A stretch of 43,213 nucleotides of DNA from Flavobacteriales bacterium (GTDB taxonomy: Bacteria > Bacteroidota > Bacteroidia > Flavobacteriales_F > PHOS-HE28). Both the position numbers and the translations under genes were made by a program. This document shows, piece by piece, positions 24,242-33,145 of the stretch. The notes under the pieces are model-generated. The model made no database searches. It saw nothing but the letters and a program-made list of their open reading frames with translations, and was not told where the DNA came from. Each line of letters opens with the position of its first letter. Positions within the stretch are counted from its first letter, which is position 1. The stretch spans positions 1-43,213 of the forward strand of contig JAGFIV010000108.1 of the NCBI GenBank assembly GCA_024103275.1, written 5' to 3'.

Positions 24242-25491
24242 GGCTGCTGGACCGCTCCCTGCTCCAACTTTCCGTGGCGCTGCTGCTGGTACTGGCTGTG
24301 TGGGCCACGGCGTTCTTCTTCGTGGTGCGCGATGCGGTGCTGGACAGCATCGATGGGAGCCTGGAAGAGCAACAGGAAATGATCGTGTACCGCGTAAAGC
24401 AGGACTCCGCCACGTTGCAGGTGCACGACCTGGGACTGCACGGCTATGCGATCACCCCGGTTGCGGGCAAGGTGAAGGAGCGGTACAGCGACACGTTGCT
24501 TTATGTCCCCGCCGAAGGCAAGGTGGAGCAGGTGCGCCTGATGACCTCCGGCTTCAAGCACGAAGGGCAACGGTACCAGCTGCTGATCTTCACCAGCACG
24601 GTTGAGGAGGACGACCTGTTGGAAGACCTGCTCACGGCGCTGATCGGCTTGTATGTGCTGGTCCTGCTCACGATCATCGCGGTCCACAAGTTGGTGCTTG
24701 GCCGTTTGTGGAGGCCCTTCCACCATATCCTGGCGCAGATCAAGGGCTTCCGGCTGGACAGCGGCCGGGACATGAAGGACGTGCCCACCGGCGTGCGTGA
24801 GTTCAACGAATTGAAGGCCGCGGCCAACATGCTGGTGCGCCATGCCAGCGATGCCTATGCCCACCAGCGGGCCTTTACCGAGAACGCCGCGCACGAGCTG
24901 CAGACGCCGCTGGCCATCGCGATCAATAAATTGGAACTCCTGGCCGAGGACGGCGGCAATGAAGAGGATCGCATGAAGGCCGTGGGCGAGGTGATCGCCA
25001 TCCTGGAACGCCTGGTGCGGCTGAACCGGTCATTGCTCCTGCTGGCCCGTATCGAGAACCGCCAGTTCCCCAATGAGCAGCCTGTGTCCTTTGCCGCGTT
25101 GGCGGGGGAAACGGCCGGGGAGTTCGCCGACCTGGCCGACCATCGCCGCGTACGGATCAGTACCCGTTTCGATGGTGATCTGGTGCACACCATGGACCCG
25201 ACGTTGGCGCGCACCCTGGTCACCAACCTGGTGAAGAACGCGATCCTGCACAACGTCCCAGGCGGGTGCGTGGAGGTGAAGGTCGGCCAGGGAAAGATGA
25301 GCGTCCGCAATACCGGTGCGCCCCACGCGCTGGACGAAGGCCGCATCTTTCTCCGCTTTCAAAAGGAGACCACCGCCGACGGCGGTACCGGGCTCGGCAT
25401 GGCCATCGTGAAAGCCATCGCGGAACTCTACAGCCTGCACATCCGCTACCACTTCGACGGCGCGCATGTGATGGAGGTGTCGGCGAAATGA
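24238..25491 (+). CDS. Sensor histidine kinase
   Basis: 417 residues, inner membrane. Transmembrane helices are at about 9-30 and 131-154, enclosing a periplasmic sensor loop of about 100 residues. The dimerisation/phosphotransfer helix carries H219 in FTENAAHELQTPLAIAINK. The ATPase domain shows the N box (LVTNLVKNAILHN) and the G box (GTGLGMAIVKAIAELY). It starts within the stop of the response-regulator gene (ATGA), so the two are translationally coupled. The sensor loop has no recognisable domain; the signal is unknown. A small hairpin (CAAGGG/CCCTTG) lies between it and the PepSY-like gene. Confidence 0.95.
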   Translation: MRLLDRSLLQLSVALLLVLAVWATAFFFVVRDAVLDSIDGSLEEQQEMIVYRVKQDSATLQVHDLGLHGYAITPVAGKVKERYSDTLLYVPAEGKVEQVRLMTSGFKHEGQRYQLLIFTSTVEEDDLLEDLLTALIGLYVLVLLTIIAVHKLVLGRLWRPFHHILAQIKGFRLDSGRDMKDVPTGVREFNELKAAANMLVRHASDAYAHQRAFTENAAHELQTPLAIAINKLELLAEDGGNEEDRMKAVGEVIAILERLVRLNRSLLLLARIENRQFPNEQPVSFAALAGETAGEFADLADHRRVRISTRFDGDLVHTMDPTLARTLVTNLVKNAILHNVPGGCVEVKVGQGKMSVRNTGAPHALDEGRIFLRFQKETTADGGTGLGMAIVKAIAELYSLHIRYHFDGAHVMEVSAK

Positions 25492-25618
25492 TCAAGGCCC
25501 GCAGGCCCCGGGCCGGGAAAAGCGGATCCAAGGGCCAGACCCTTGTGGAAGAACGAGGAGCCTTCCCATTTCCTTCCCACCTTGTTTCCTCCCTTTGCCG
25601 TCACAAACACGAAAGAAG

Positions 25619-26089
25619 ATGAACATCATGAACGGTTTTTCGCGGATGCTGGCCTTGGCCGGTTTCACGGCTGTCCTTTCCACTGCCCCTGCCCACGGCC
25701 AACAGCTCGCTCCCACCCAAGTGCCGGCTGCCGTGCTGGCGGCGTTCAAACAGGCGCATCCCAACGCCATGGATGTCGAGTGGAAGATGAAGGGCACACA
25801 GTACAAGGTGGAGTTCGGGACCGGCCTGCTGTTCCGCGACCACGAGGTGTGGTACGATGCCGATGGCAAGGAGCTGCGGCATGAGGAGGAGATCTCCGCG
25901 AGCGACCTCCCCGCAGCGGTCACCAAGGCCATCGCCTCCGAATTCCCCGGCTACCGCACCGATGATGTGGAGCGGATCACCATGGGAGGCACGGTGAGCT
26001 ACGTGCTGGAACTGAAGCAGATGGGGCAGCCCGAATGGAAGGCGGCCTTCGATGCCAACGGCAAATTGCTGCAGAAGGCGATGGATTGA
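25619..26089 (+). CDS. Periplasmic PepSY-like protein
   Basis: 156 residues from the ATG at 25619 (MNIMNGFSRMLALAGF); a second ATG at 25628 is equally possible. A signal peptide ends near AHGQ. The mature protein has two PepSY-like repeats: VPAAVLAAFKQAHPNAMDVEWKM with YKVEF and WYDADGKEL, then LPAAVTKAIASEFPGYR with YVLEL and KAAFDANGKLL. This is the putative beta-lactamase-inhibitor-like PepSY family (PF11396 type). Such genes often sit beside two-component systems in Bacteroidota, as here, and could be sensor partners or targets. It is convergent with the SulP gene, 15 bases away. Confidence 0.9.
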   Translation: MNIMNGFSRMLALAGFTAVLSTAPAHGQQLAPTQVPAAVLAAFKQAHPNAMDVEWKMKGTQYKVEFGTGLLFRDHEVWYDADGKELRHEEEISASDLPAAVTKAIASEFPGYRTDDVERITMGGTVSYVLELKQMGQPEWKAAFDANGKLLQKAMD

Positions 26090-26104
26090 TGAGGCAGGAC
26101 CGCC

Positions 26105-27757
26105 TTAGGCCCGTTCCAGTGCTTCCTGCAGGGTGGCGGCCACGCGGTCTTCCCGATGCCAGGGTTCCTGGCGGATGGCTTCCAGGACCTGGGGCGGGGC
26201 CTCCGCCAGGATGACATGGCGGCGCTGCCGCTCCAGTTCCCGCACGATATGGCCCAGGCGGTGCAGGCCCGTGGCATCGATCATCGGTACTTGGCGCAGG
26301 CGGAGAACCACCGTGTGGTGCTGGTCGTTGATCTCCCCCAGCACGTCCTGGAAGCGCAAGGCGGCGCCGAAGAAGAAAGGCCCGCTCAGCTCGTAGGCCT
26401 GCACGCCCGTGGGCAAGCGCAGCAGCGCCTCTTCCTTGCCGTTGCCTTCGCTGATGATCGGTTTGAGGTCCGCCACGTCGCTCATGCGCTTCACGAAGAG
26501 GAATGCCGCCAGCACCATGCCCACCTCGATGGCCAGCACCAGGTCCACCACCACGGTGATGAGGAAGGTGGCCAACAGCACGATGGCATCGTAGCGGTGG
26601 CCTTTCAGGGCGCTGAGGAAGTTGCGCCATTCGCTCATGTTGTAGGCCACCACCACCAGGATGCCGGCCAGGCAGGCCAGGGGGATACGGCCGGCCAAGG
26701 GTGCGGCCACGAGCATGATCACCAATAATGTGGCGGCATGCACCATGCCGGCCACGGGGGTGCGGCCGCCGTTCTTCACGTTGGTTGCGGTGCGTGCGAT
26801 GGCACCCGTGGCCGGTATGCCGCCGAAGAGCGCCGAGAGGATGTTGCCGCCGCCCTGTGCCACCAGTTCCATGTCGCTGCGGTGCTTGCCTCCGATCATC
26901 CCGTCTGCCACCACGGCGCTCAGCAGCGACTCGATGGCGCCCAGCAGGGCTATGGCCACCGCGGGCTGAAGCAGCTCACGCAGCGTGGCCAGGTCCGTAA
27001 CGGGCACATGCGGCATCGGCAAGGTGCGGGGAATGGCACCGAAGCGGCCTTCGATGGTTTCCACGGGAAGCTGGAAGCCCCAGGCCAATGCGGTGCAAAT
27101 GATGATGGCCGCCAACGGACCGGGAACCTTGCGTGTGAAGCGCGGCAGCAGCACGATCAGTCCGATGGACAGAAGCGACAGCCCGACAGCCCATGGATTG
27201 ATGGTGCTGAACGCCCCGGCGTAGGCCACCCATTGCTCCACGGTGCCGCCGGGAAGCGGGCCCATGATGAGCCCGAGGAATTCCTTCACTTGGCTGGTCA
27301 GGATGATGACGGCGATGCCCGACGTGAAGCCCACTACCAGTGTGTGCGGGAAGTACTTGAGCAGACGGCCGGCCCTCAGCACGCCCAGCATCACCAGCAT
27401 CACGCCGGCCATGAGCGTGGCAATGATGAGCCCGTCGATGCCGTGCTTCTGGACGATGCCGTATACGATGACGATGAATGCCCCGGTGGGCCCACCGATC
27501 TGCACGCGGCTGCCGCCGAACGCCGAAATGAAGAACCCCGCAACGATGGCGGTGATCAGGCCCTTGTCCGGAGGCACGCCGCTGGCGATGGCAAAGGCGA
27601 TGGCCAACGGCAGGGCCACGATACCGACGATGAGGCCTGCGCTGATGTCCTTGCGGAGCTGCCCACGAGGGATGCCCTCCCGCCAAAGGGAGAATAATTT
27701 GGGGGTGAACTCGGTTGGCACGGGCCAAAGGAAAGGAATTGCCACGCCTTGTAGCAC
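26105..27757 (-). CDS. SulP-family anion transporter with STAS domain
   Basis: About 550 residues. SulP (SLC26) proteins move sulfate, bicarbonate or other anions across the inner membrane. Evidence is the family opening LRKDISAGLIVGIVALPLAIAFAIASG, ten or more hydrophobic segments to about residue 425, the GGSRVQIGGPTGAF motif, and a C-terminal STAS domain from about 440 (LSGPFFFGAALRF, then VPMIDATGLHRLGHI). No ATG lies near the start. GTG codons at 27757, 27742 and 27721 are candidates, and 27721 fits typical family starts best. The substrate cannot be told from the sequence. Confidence 0.93.
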   Translation of the reverse strand: MLQGVAIPFLWPVPTEFTPKLFSLWREGIPRGQLRKDISAGLIVGIVALPLAIAFAIASGVPPDKGLITAIVAGFFISAFGGSRVQIGGPTGAFIVIVYGIVQKHGIDGLIIATLMAGVMLVMLGVLRAGRLLKYFPHTLVVGFTSGIAVIILTSQVKEFLGLIMGPLPGGTVEQWVAYAGAFSTINPWAVGLSLLSIGLIVLLPRFTRKVPGPLAAIIICTALAWGFQLPVETIEGRFGAIPRTLPMPHVPVTDLATLRELLQPAVAIALLGAIESLLSAVVADGMIGGKHRSDMELVAQGGGNILSALFGGIPATGAIARTATNVKNGGRTPVAGMVHAATLLVIMLVAAPLAGRIPLACLAGILVVVAYNMSEWRNFLSALKGHRYDAIVLLATFLITVVVDLVLAIEVGMVLAAFLFVKRMSDVADLKPIISEGNGKEEALLRLPTGVQAYELSGPFFFGAALRFQDVLGEINDQHHTVVLRLRQVPMIDATGLHRLGHIVRELERQRRHVILAEAPPQVLEAIRQEPWHREDRVAATLQEALERA

Positions 27758-27851
27758 CGGTTGAAAGCGGCAGGCCGCGGCGCGGTAGGTGCCGCCTCGG
27801 GGAAGTGATGAAAGTCACCCCGGAAGCCGGGCCATTTGGTTGCTTTGTGGC

Positions 27852-28250
27852 ATGACCACCGCGAATACCTACATCAAGATCTACGCCAGCCTGGGTTACC
27901 TCTTTTACAGCGTTGCCGCCGGGGATGGCACGGTGCGCACGGCTGAGGTGGAGAAGCTGAAACAACTGGTGAAGCAGGATTGGCTGCCGCTGGAAGGCAG
28001 CCGGGACGAGTTCGGCACCGATGCCGCGCACTACATCGAAATGAGCTTCGACTTTGCCTTGGGCGAGGAGATGGACGGTGACGCCGCTTATGAGCGGTTC
28101 GTGGACGAGTACAAGGACCTGGCCCCACATTTCGATGCCGGGCTGAAGCGCTTGGTGCTCAAGACCGCTGCTGCGGTGGCGGATGCCTTCCATGGCACCA
28201 ACAAGGAGGAACGGCGGCAGCTGGGGCAGATCAGGAAGCTGCTGGCCTGA
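27852..28250 (+). CDS. TerB-like helical protein
   Basis: 132 residues from the ATG at 27852. All-helical, acidic and cytoplasmic, with a start like small TerB/tellurite-resistance-type proteins (YIKIYASLGYLFYSVAAGDGTVRTAEVEKLKQLV). That pattern of a helix, then ADG-T-like loop, then E-x2-KL is the main support. The end (NKEERRQLGQIRKLLA) fits as well. A weak promoter box, TTGCTTTG, lies at 27840-27847, four bases before the ATG, hinting at a leaderless mRNA. Function unknown. It is convergent with the CoA-transferase gene, 14 bases away. Confidence 0.7.
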   Translation: MTTANTYIKIYASLGYLFYSVAAGDGTVRTAEVEKLKQLVKQDWLPLEGSRDEFGTDAAHYIEMSFDFALGEEMDGDAAYERFVDEYKDLAPHFDAGLKRLVLKTAAAVADAFHGTNKEERRQLGQIRKLLA

Positions 28251-28264
28251 CGGGTGCCCGCCGG

Positions 28265-29545
28265 TCAACCGCCGAAACGCTCCCGGTACGCCCGCTCCAG
28301 CGCCTCGCGGTGCTCCGGTGCCGCGATGGCGATCAACGCCTTGGCGCGCTGCTCCAGGTTGCGGCCATATAAGTAGGCCACACCGTGCTCGGTGACCACC
28401 CAGTGTACGTGGGCCCGCGTGGTGACCACGCCGGCCCCGGGCCGCAGCATGGGCACGATCTTGCTCTGCCCCTTGCCCGTGGTGCTGCACAGGGCGATGA
28501 TGGGCTTGCCGCCCTCACTCAGCGCCGCACCGCGCATGAAGTCCATTTGGCCGCCCACGCCGCTGTATTGGAAGGTGCCGATGCTGTCCGCGCAAACCTG
28601 CCCGGTAAGGTCCACCTCGATGGCGCTGTTCACCGCCACCACACGCGGGTTGCCGCGGATCACCTTGGTGTCGTTCACGTACTGCACGTCCAGGAAGGCG
28701 AACGACGGATTGTCGTCCACCAGGTCGTAAAGCCTGCGCGTACCGAAGGCAAAGGCGGTCACCACCTTGCCGGGGTGCTTTTTCTTGCGGGCGTTGTTGA
28801 TCACCCCGCTTTCCACCAGCGGGATGATGCCGTTGCTGCACATCTCCGTATGGATGCCCAGGTCCTTGTGCCCATGCAGCGCCCCGAGGATCGCGTCGGG
28901 GATGGCGCCGATGCCCATCTGCAGCGTGCTGCCGTCATCGATCATTTCGCTCACGAGCTGCGCCACGCGCCGTTCCTTGTCGCCCACCTGGGCGCCATAA
29001 TCCGCCTCAGGGAGCTGGTCGTTCACCTGGACCAGGGCTTGGAAGCGGCTGATGTGTACCTGCCCATCGCCCAAGGTGCGTGGCATGTTGGGATTCACCT
29101 GCGCGATCACCGTGCGGGCATTGCGCACCGCACTGGCGGCCACGTCCACGCTTACGCCCAATGAGCAGAAGCCATGGTTGTCCGGTGGTGAGACCTGCAC
29201 CAGGGCCACATCCAGCGGGAGTATGCCCTGGTCGAACAAGCGCGGGATCTCGCTGAGGAAAACAGGGATGTAATCGCCGTGGGGGCCGTTCACCGTTCCG
29301 CGCATGTTGGCCGACACGAAGAGCGCATTGAGGAAGAACGGGCCCTGTACCTCGGGCCGGTCGAAGCCCAGGTCGCCGAAGGTGCTGATGGCGGTAAGCT
29401 CCACATGGCTCAATTCGGCGTGGCGGTCGAGCAGCGCATGCACCAGGCGCACGGGTGTCGCGGCGCTGCCGTGGATGAAGACGCGGTCCCCGCTCTTCAC
29501 CAGGCGGGCGGCTTCTTCAGCGGTGGTCCAGGGAAGGTTCATCAC
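28265..29545 (-). CDS. Acetyl-CoA hydrolase/CoA-transferase family protein
   Basis: 426 residues, the usual length for the 4-hydroxybutyrate/acetate CoA-transferase family. Members move CoA between acyl groups through a glutamyl-CoA intermediate. Seen here: the N-terminal half with VFIHGSAATPVRLVHAL and VQVSPPDNHGFCSLGVSVD, then MGIGAIPDAILGAL, the catalytic-glutamate region GIHTEMCSNG, and the CoA-binding loop SGVGGQMDFMRGA. The C-terminal HWVVTEHGVAYLYGRNL is also diagnostic. Starts at 29545 and 29542 are both ATG. The substrate is unknown. A heptamer repeat array lies just upstream. Confidence 0.92.
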   Translation of the reverse strand: MMNLPWTTAEEAARLVKSGDRVFIHGSAATPVRLVHALLDRHAELSHVELTAISTFGDLGFDRPEVQGPFFLNALFVSANMRGTVNGPHGDYIPVFLSEIPRLFDQGILPLDVALVQVSPPDNHGFCSLGVSVDVAASAVRNARTVIAQVNPNMPRTLGDGQVHISRFQALVQVNDQLPEADYGAQVGDKERRVAQLVSEMIDDGSTLQMGIGAIPDAILGALHGHKDLGIHTEMCSNGIIPLVESGVINNARKKKHPGKVVTAFAFGTRRLYDLVDDNPSFAFLDVQYVNDTKVIRGNPRVVAVNSAIEVDLTGQVCADSIGTFQYSGVGGQMDFMRGAALSEGGKPIIALCSTTGKGQSKIVPMLRPGAGVVTTRAHVHWVVTEHGVAYLYGRNLEQRAKALIAIAAPEHREALERAYRERFGG

Positions 29546-29596
29546 CGCGAAGATCGCAGGAAGCAGGAGGGAGGTGGATGATGGGCATCAGGGAGA

Positions 29597-29664
29597 GGTT
29601 CGTAGTTCGTGGGGTGTTGGTTGTCCCACGTCCGAAATCCTATGTACCCTACGAACCACGAACT
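29597..29664. repeat. Inverted heptamer array, intergenic
   Basis: Heptamers GGTTCGT (29597-29603) and AGTTCGT (29604-29610) face ACGAACC (29651-29657) and ACGAACT (29658-29664), their exact complements. Two degenerate units follow on the left. The same period and unit occur in the array inside mfd. It fills the gap between the CoA-transferase and deiminase genes. Confidence 0.65.
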
Positions 29665-29682
29665 ACATCCCTGGCTCAGGGC

Positions 29683-31482
29683 TCACTTCACCACCAGCCG
29701 CTGCGTGGCCCGACCGTTTGCGGTTGTTGCGTCGATCAGGTACACGCCTGGCGTCAGGCCCCGAACATCCACAAAGAGGCGGCTGTCTGAAGGCAGGGCG
29801 CCATCGTGCAGCTTGAGGGCCACGCGGCCAAGGGCATCGCGGAGCACCACCTGCACCGGCGAGCCTTGCGGCCACTGCACGCCGATCACCGCAACCTGCG
29901 AGACCGGGTTCGGGAAGACCTCCGCGATGATGGGTGCGGCTTCCGCCGTCCCCGTGGAAATGCCCATGACGTGGAACCGCCACCAACCCCGCGGCGCCAC
30001 GATGGGGCGCACCTGTTGCTTGCCGCTGTTGGCCGTGGCATGCACATAGTAGTATACCGTGGTGCCGGCCATTTGCGCCGGGATGGAGGCGGACCAGTCG
30101 TTGCCCCCGACCGGCACCATCTCCACGGCGTTGAAGCCGTCGGCCGTGTCGGTGGTCCAGTACAGGTCCGCGGAGGCAATGCCGCTGCGGTGGCGGATGT
30201 ACGCGGACACCGGGTACGGGTCACTGCCTCCGTCCGCGAACACATCGGGCAGGGGCTGGTGCCGGATCAACAGCGGGTCGCCCGTGCCGATGCCCTTGGT
30301 GATGCAGTGGATGGCGCCGCTTTGGGCAATGATGTTGCTGCCGTTGTTGTCGCAGTCGATGCCCACCACCTTGTAGCCGGGCAGCGCCTCCCGGATGATG
30401 CGCAGCCCCGTGGTGTCCACCTCTTCGCGGTAGGTGGGCACCAGTACCGTGCCGTTCACGAACACGAGGTTGCTGAACGTGCGGTAGCTGCCTTGCGGCG
30501 GATAGTTGCCGTTGGTGGCCGGCACCATCGGGACGCGGATCAGCTCGTACGGCGTACCGAACACGCTGTTGTATCCGGCCACCACGCTACTCAGATTGCT
30601 CTCCAGCTGCGGCCCGTCGCTCACGCCCACCGGGAACTCGCCCACCAGCAGGCGTTCCTCGTCCAGCAGCTTCATGTGCATGTCGATGTGGTGGATGCCG
30701 TCGTAGGGCAGCGTGGGCATCTTGATGTAGCGCCCCTGGGCGATCCCCATCCACTGTTCCATGATGGCGTCCACCTCGGCCGGCGTCTTCACGGTCTGGT
30801 TGAATTGGCCGTTGGGGCCCTTTTCGTCCAGCACGAGGTTGCTGCTGAAGGCGGTGCCGAAACCGTCGGCCATGAAGTTGCCGCCGGTGTGCACCAGGTC
30901 GTACGGGGCTTGGGTGGTGGCGTATACGGGTATGGCCAAGTGATCGCCCACCAGGTCGGAAACCCCTTCATCCAGCGGGCGGGGCCGGTTGTAGATCCAA
31001 TCCAGCAGGTAGAGTGAATCCACCTCGTTGCGGTAGATGGTCTCGGCCATGTAATCCCGCGCCCAGATGCTGTTGAACCCCCCTTGCAGCAGGGTGATGT
31101 TGGCCAGGTCCGGCAGCGGCCCGCCCGCCTGGTTGCCCTGCAGGTAGCCGGTCACGCTTGCGGGGTCGTTGCACACGATGATCACCTCGCACTCCTCCTT
31201 GGCATGGCGCACGATCTGCTTCAGGATGGAGGGGAAGCTGGCCCAGGTGACCACCAGGCCTTGGATCTCCTCCCATTCGCCCATGGTGCGCGGCATGAAA
31301 TCCGGCGGTTGGGTGATGCCCCTGGCCGCCGTGGCGCGGCTGTCGCGGTAAGCGGGCACCAGCCCATATTCCCACGGGGCCATGCCGATGGGCAGGTCCA
31401 CGCGTTGGGCGCGGAGGTCGCTGCCGCACAACAGGCACAGGGCAATGGCAAGCAGGGCGTGCCGCATGGAGGGATGCCGCAA
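29683..31482 (-). CDS. T9SS-exported agmatine/peptidylarginine deiminase family protein
   Basis: 599 residues; an ATG 15 bases downstream (31467) is also possible. A signal peptide (LLAIALCLLCGSDLRAQ) is followed by a deiminase domain of the PAD_porph/agmatine deiminase family, about residues 55-420. The catalytic set is complete: D143 in WARDY, H265-x-D267 in HHIDMH, N338 in FSNLVFVNG, and C393 in GAIHCITKG. The spacing matches P. gingivalis PPAD, which is also a T9SS cargo. An Ig-like region precedes a type A sorting domain (VFPNPVSQVAVIGV, LTPGVYLIDA, RLVVK). It is probably a secreted enzyme that converts arginine or agmatine groups; whether it citrullinates proteins is not shown. Confidence 0.92.
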   Translation of the reverse strand: MRHPSMRHALLAIALCLLCGSDLRAQRVDLPIGMAPWEYGLVPAYRDSRATAARGITQPPDFMPRTMGEWEEIQGLVVTWASFPSILKQIVRHAKEECEVIIVCNDPASVTGYLQGNQAGGPLPDLANITLLQGGFNSIWARDYMAETIYRNEVDSLYLLDWIYNRPRPLDEGVSDLVGDHLAIPVYATTQAPYDLVHTGGNFMADGFGTAFSSNLVLDEKGPNGQFNQTVKTPAEVDAIMEQWMGIAQGRYIKMPTLPYDGIHHIDMHMKLLDEERLLVGEFPVGVSDGPQLESNLSSVVAGYNSVFGTPYELIRVPMVPATNGNYPPQGSYRTFSNLVFVNGTVLVPTYREEVDTTGLRIIREALPGYKVVGIDCDNNGSNIIAQSGAIHCITKGIGTGDPLLIRHQPLPDVFADGGSDPYPVSAYIRHRSGIASADLYWTTDTADGFNAVEMVPVGGNDWSASIPAQMAGTTVYYYVHATANSGKQQVRPIVAPRGWWRFHVMGISTGTAEAAPIIAEVFPNPVSQVAVIGVQWPQGSPVQVVLRDALGRVALKLHDGALPSDSRLFVDVRGLTPGVYLIDATTANGRATQRLVVK

Positions 31483-31544
31483 GGTAAGGTCACGCAGCAG
31501 GGACGGCCAAAGGTTCCGGATGGGCTGGCGACGGCAGGGCAGCC

Positions 31545-31560
31545 CGAAGCTACGGCTTCG
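31545..31560 (-). terminator. Possible hairpin terminator of fbp
   Basis: A 6-base stem CGAAGC/GCTTCG with a 4-base loop, two bases beyond the fbp stop. No T-run follows, so termination is doubtful. Confidence 0.3.
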
Positions 31561-31562
31561 CC

Positions 31563-32543
31563 TTACGCCTGCATCACCTCCTCCACCATCGCCGGGCTGC
31601 CGATGAAGAGCGGCACGCGTTGGTGCAGTTGCGCCGGCTTGATGTCCAGGATGCGCGTACGGCCGTCCGTGGCGGCGCCACCGGCCTGTTCCGCCAGCAG
31701 GGCCAGCGGGTTGCCTTCATACACCAGGCGCAGCTTCCCGTTGGGCTTCGAAGTGGTACCGGGATACATGTAGATGCCGCCCTTCAGCAGGTTGCGGTGG
31801 AAATCGGCAACGAGGCTGCCGATGTAGCGGGCGCTGAATTTCCTGCGCTTGCACGCATCGATGTAGTCGCGCACGTTCGCCGGGAAATCGAAGTAGTTGC
31901 CCTCATTCACCGAATAGATCTTGCCGTCGCCGGGGATGCGCATGTTGGGGTGGCTCAGGCAAAACACGCCGATGCTGGGGTCCAGCGTAAAGCCGTTCAC
32001 CCCGTTGCCCGTGGTGTACACCAGCATGGTGCTGCTGCCGTACACCACATAGCCGGCGGCCACCTGCCGGTTGCCGGGCTGCAGGAAATCCTCCACCGTG
32101 ACCTTCCCCGGATCGAGGCGCCGGTAGATGCTGAAGATCGTGCCGATGGAGACGTTGACATCGATGTTGCTGGAGCCGTCCAGCGGATCGATGGCCACCA
32201 CGTATTTGCCGCTGGCGGAGGTGGGATTGTTGAAGACGATGTGGTCATCGTTCTCCTCGCTCGCCACGGCACATACGGCCCCCTGGTTGCGCATGGCGTT
32301 GATGAAGCGTTCGTTCGCGTACACGTCCAGCTTCTGCTGGCGTTCGCCTTGCACGTTCACGCTGTGTTGCTCGGTCTCGCCCAGGATCTCGTTCACCAGC
32401 CCCGCCTTGTTCACCTCCCGGTTCACCAGCTTGGCCGCCAGGCGGATGGAGGTGAGCAGCTGCGAGAGGTCGCCCGTCGCATACGGGAAATCCTTTTCGC
32501 GCTCGATGATGAATTCGGAGAGGGTGGTGACGGGCTTGGCCAT
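31563..32543 (-). CDS. fbp: Class I fructose-1,6-bisphosphatase
   Basis: 326 residues from the ATG at 32543 ([11 protein letters not shown]). The enzyme removes the 1-phosphate of fructose 1,6-bisphosphate, the committed step of gluconeogenesis, in the cytoplasm. Metal-binding residues are seen at E96-E97 (VASEEND) and in the signature [10 protein letters not shown], with D119 and D122. Substrate-binding parts include [47 protein letters not shown] is the usual C-terminal motif. It is divergent from the acetyltransferase gene; an octamer array lies directly upstream of its start. Confidence 0.97.
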   Translation of the reverse strand: MAKPVTTLSEFIIEREKDFPYATGDLSQLLTSIRLAAKLVNREVNKAGLVNEILGETEQHSVNVQGERQQKLDVYANERFINAMRNQGAVCAVASEENDDHIVFNNPTSASGKYVVAIDPLDGSSNIDVNVSIGTIFSIYRRLDPGKVTVEDFLQPGNRQVAAGYVVYGSSTMLVYTTGNGVNGFTLDPSIGVFCLSHPNMRIPGDGKIYSVNEGNYFDFPANVRDYIDACKRRKFSARYIGSLVADFHRNLLKGGIYMYPGTTSKPNGKLRLVYEGNPLALLAEQAGGAATDGRTRILDIKPAQLHQRVPLFIGSPAMVEEVMQA

Positions 32544-32553
32544 GATGGTCAAT

Positions 32554-32609
32554 TGATCGGAAGGTCAGAAGATCAGGAAATCAGATGATCGGAGGATCGG
32601 AAGACCCCG
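32554..32609. repeat. Degenerate octamer array
   Basis: Seven contiguous 8-base units with consensus xGATCrGA, for example TGATCGGA (32554-32561 and 32586-32593) and GGATCGGA (32594-32601). It lies between the divergent fbp and acetyltransferase genes. It is the same family as the arrays at 7411-7490, but here a facing array is not clear. Confidence 0.6.
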
Positions 32610-32633
32610 GGATGATCGCCGATGATCGATCTG

Positions 32634-32662
32634 TTGCAAATATCGGACGGGGCCGATCTTTG
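32634..32662 (+). promoter_or_regulatory. Promoter of the acetyltransferase-aspartate kinase unit
   Basis: TTG at 32634-32636, 18 bases, then GATCTTTG at 32655-32662, one mismatch from TAnnTTTG. It ends six bases before the ATG at 32669. Confidence 0.45.
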
Positions 32663-32668
32663 GGCACC

Positions 32669-33145
32669 ATGGAGCCGATGATACGCAGGGCGGAGGCGCG
32701 CGACGTGCCCCGCATGCTGGAACTGGTGCGCGAGCTGGCCATCTTCGAGAAGGAACCCGATGCCGTGACCGTGACCGGGGAAGCGATGTTGGAGGATGGA
32801 TTCGGCAAGCGCCCCGTTTGGTTCGGGTGGGTGGCCGAGGATGGCACGGGGCTGGTGGGCATGGCCCTGTGCTACGACCGCTATTCCACCTGGAAGGGAC
32901 GGTGCCTATACCTGGAGGATATCGTGGTGACGGCATCGGCGCGTGGCCGGGGGATCGGGGAGCGGTTGTTCCGCCGGTGCGTGCAGCATGGGGTGGAACA
33001 AGGATACCAATGGATGCGGTGGCAGGTGCTGGACTGGAACACGGACGCCATCCGCTTCTACCGGCGCCTGGGGGCCGAGGTGTCCGCCGGTTGGCTGAAC
33101 GGTGACATGAGTGCCGTGCAAATGCGCAATTTCGCCGCCCGATGA
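32669..33145 (+). CDS. GNAT family N-acetyltransferase
   Basis: 158 residues from the ATG at 32669; the ATG at 32678 is also possible. GNAT enzymes transfer acetyl groups from acetyl-CoA to amines. The acetyl-CoA-binding motif A is seen as YLEDIVVTASARGRGIGERLFRR, with R-G-R-G-I-G as the pyrophosphate loop. The start IRRAEARDVPRMLELVRELAIFEK and the end WQVLDWNTDAIRFYRRLGAEV resemble the diamine (spermidine/spermine-type) acetyltransferases. The substrate is uncertain. It overlaps the aspartate kinase gene by ATGA, so they are translationally coupled. Confidence 0.92.
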   Translation: MEPMIRRAEARDVPRMLELVRELAIFEKEPDAVTVTGEAMLEDGFGKRPVWFGWVAEDGTGLVGMALCYDRYSTWKGRCLYLEDIVVTASARGRGIGERLFRRCVQHGVEQGYQWMRWQVLDWNTDAIRFYRRLGAEVSAGWLNGDMSAVQMRNFAAR

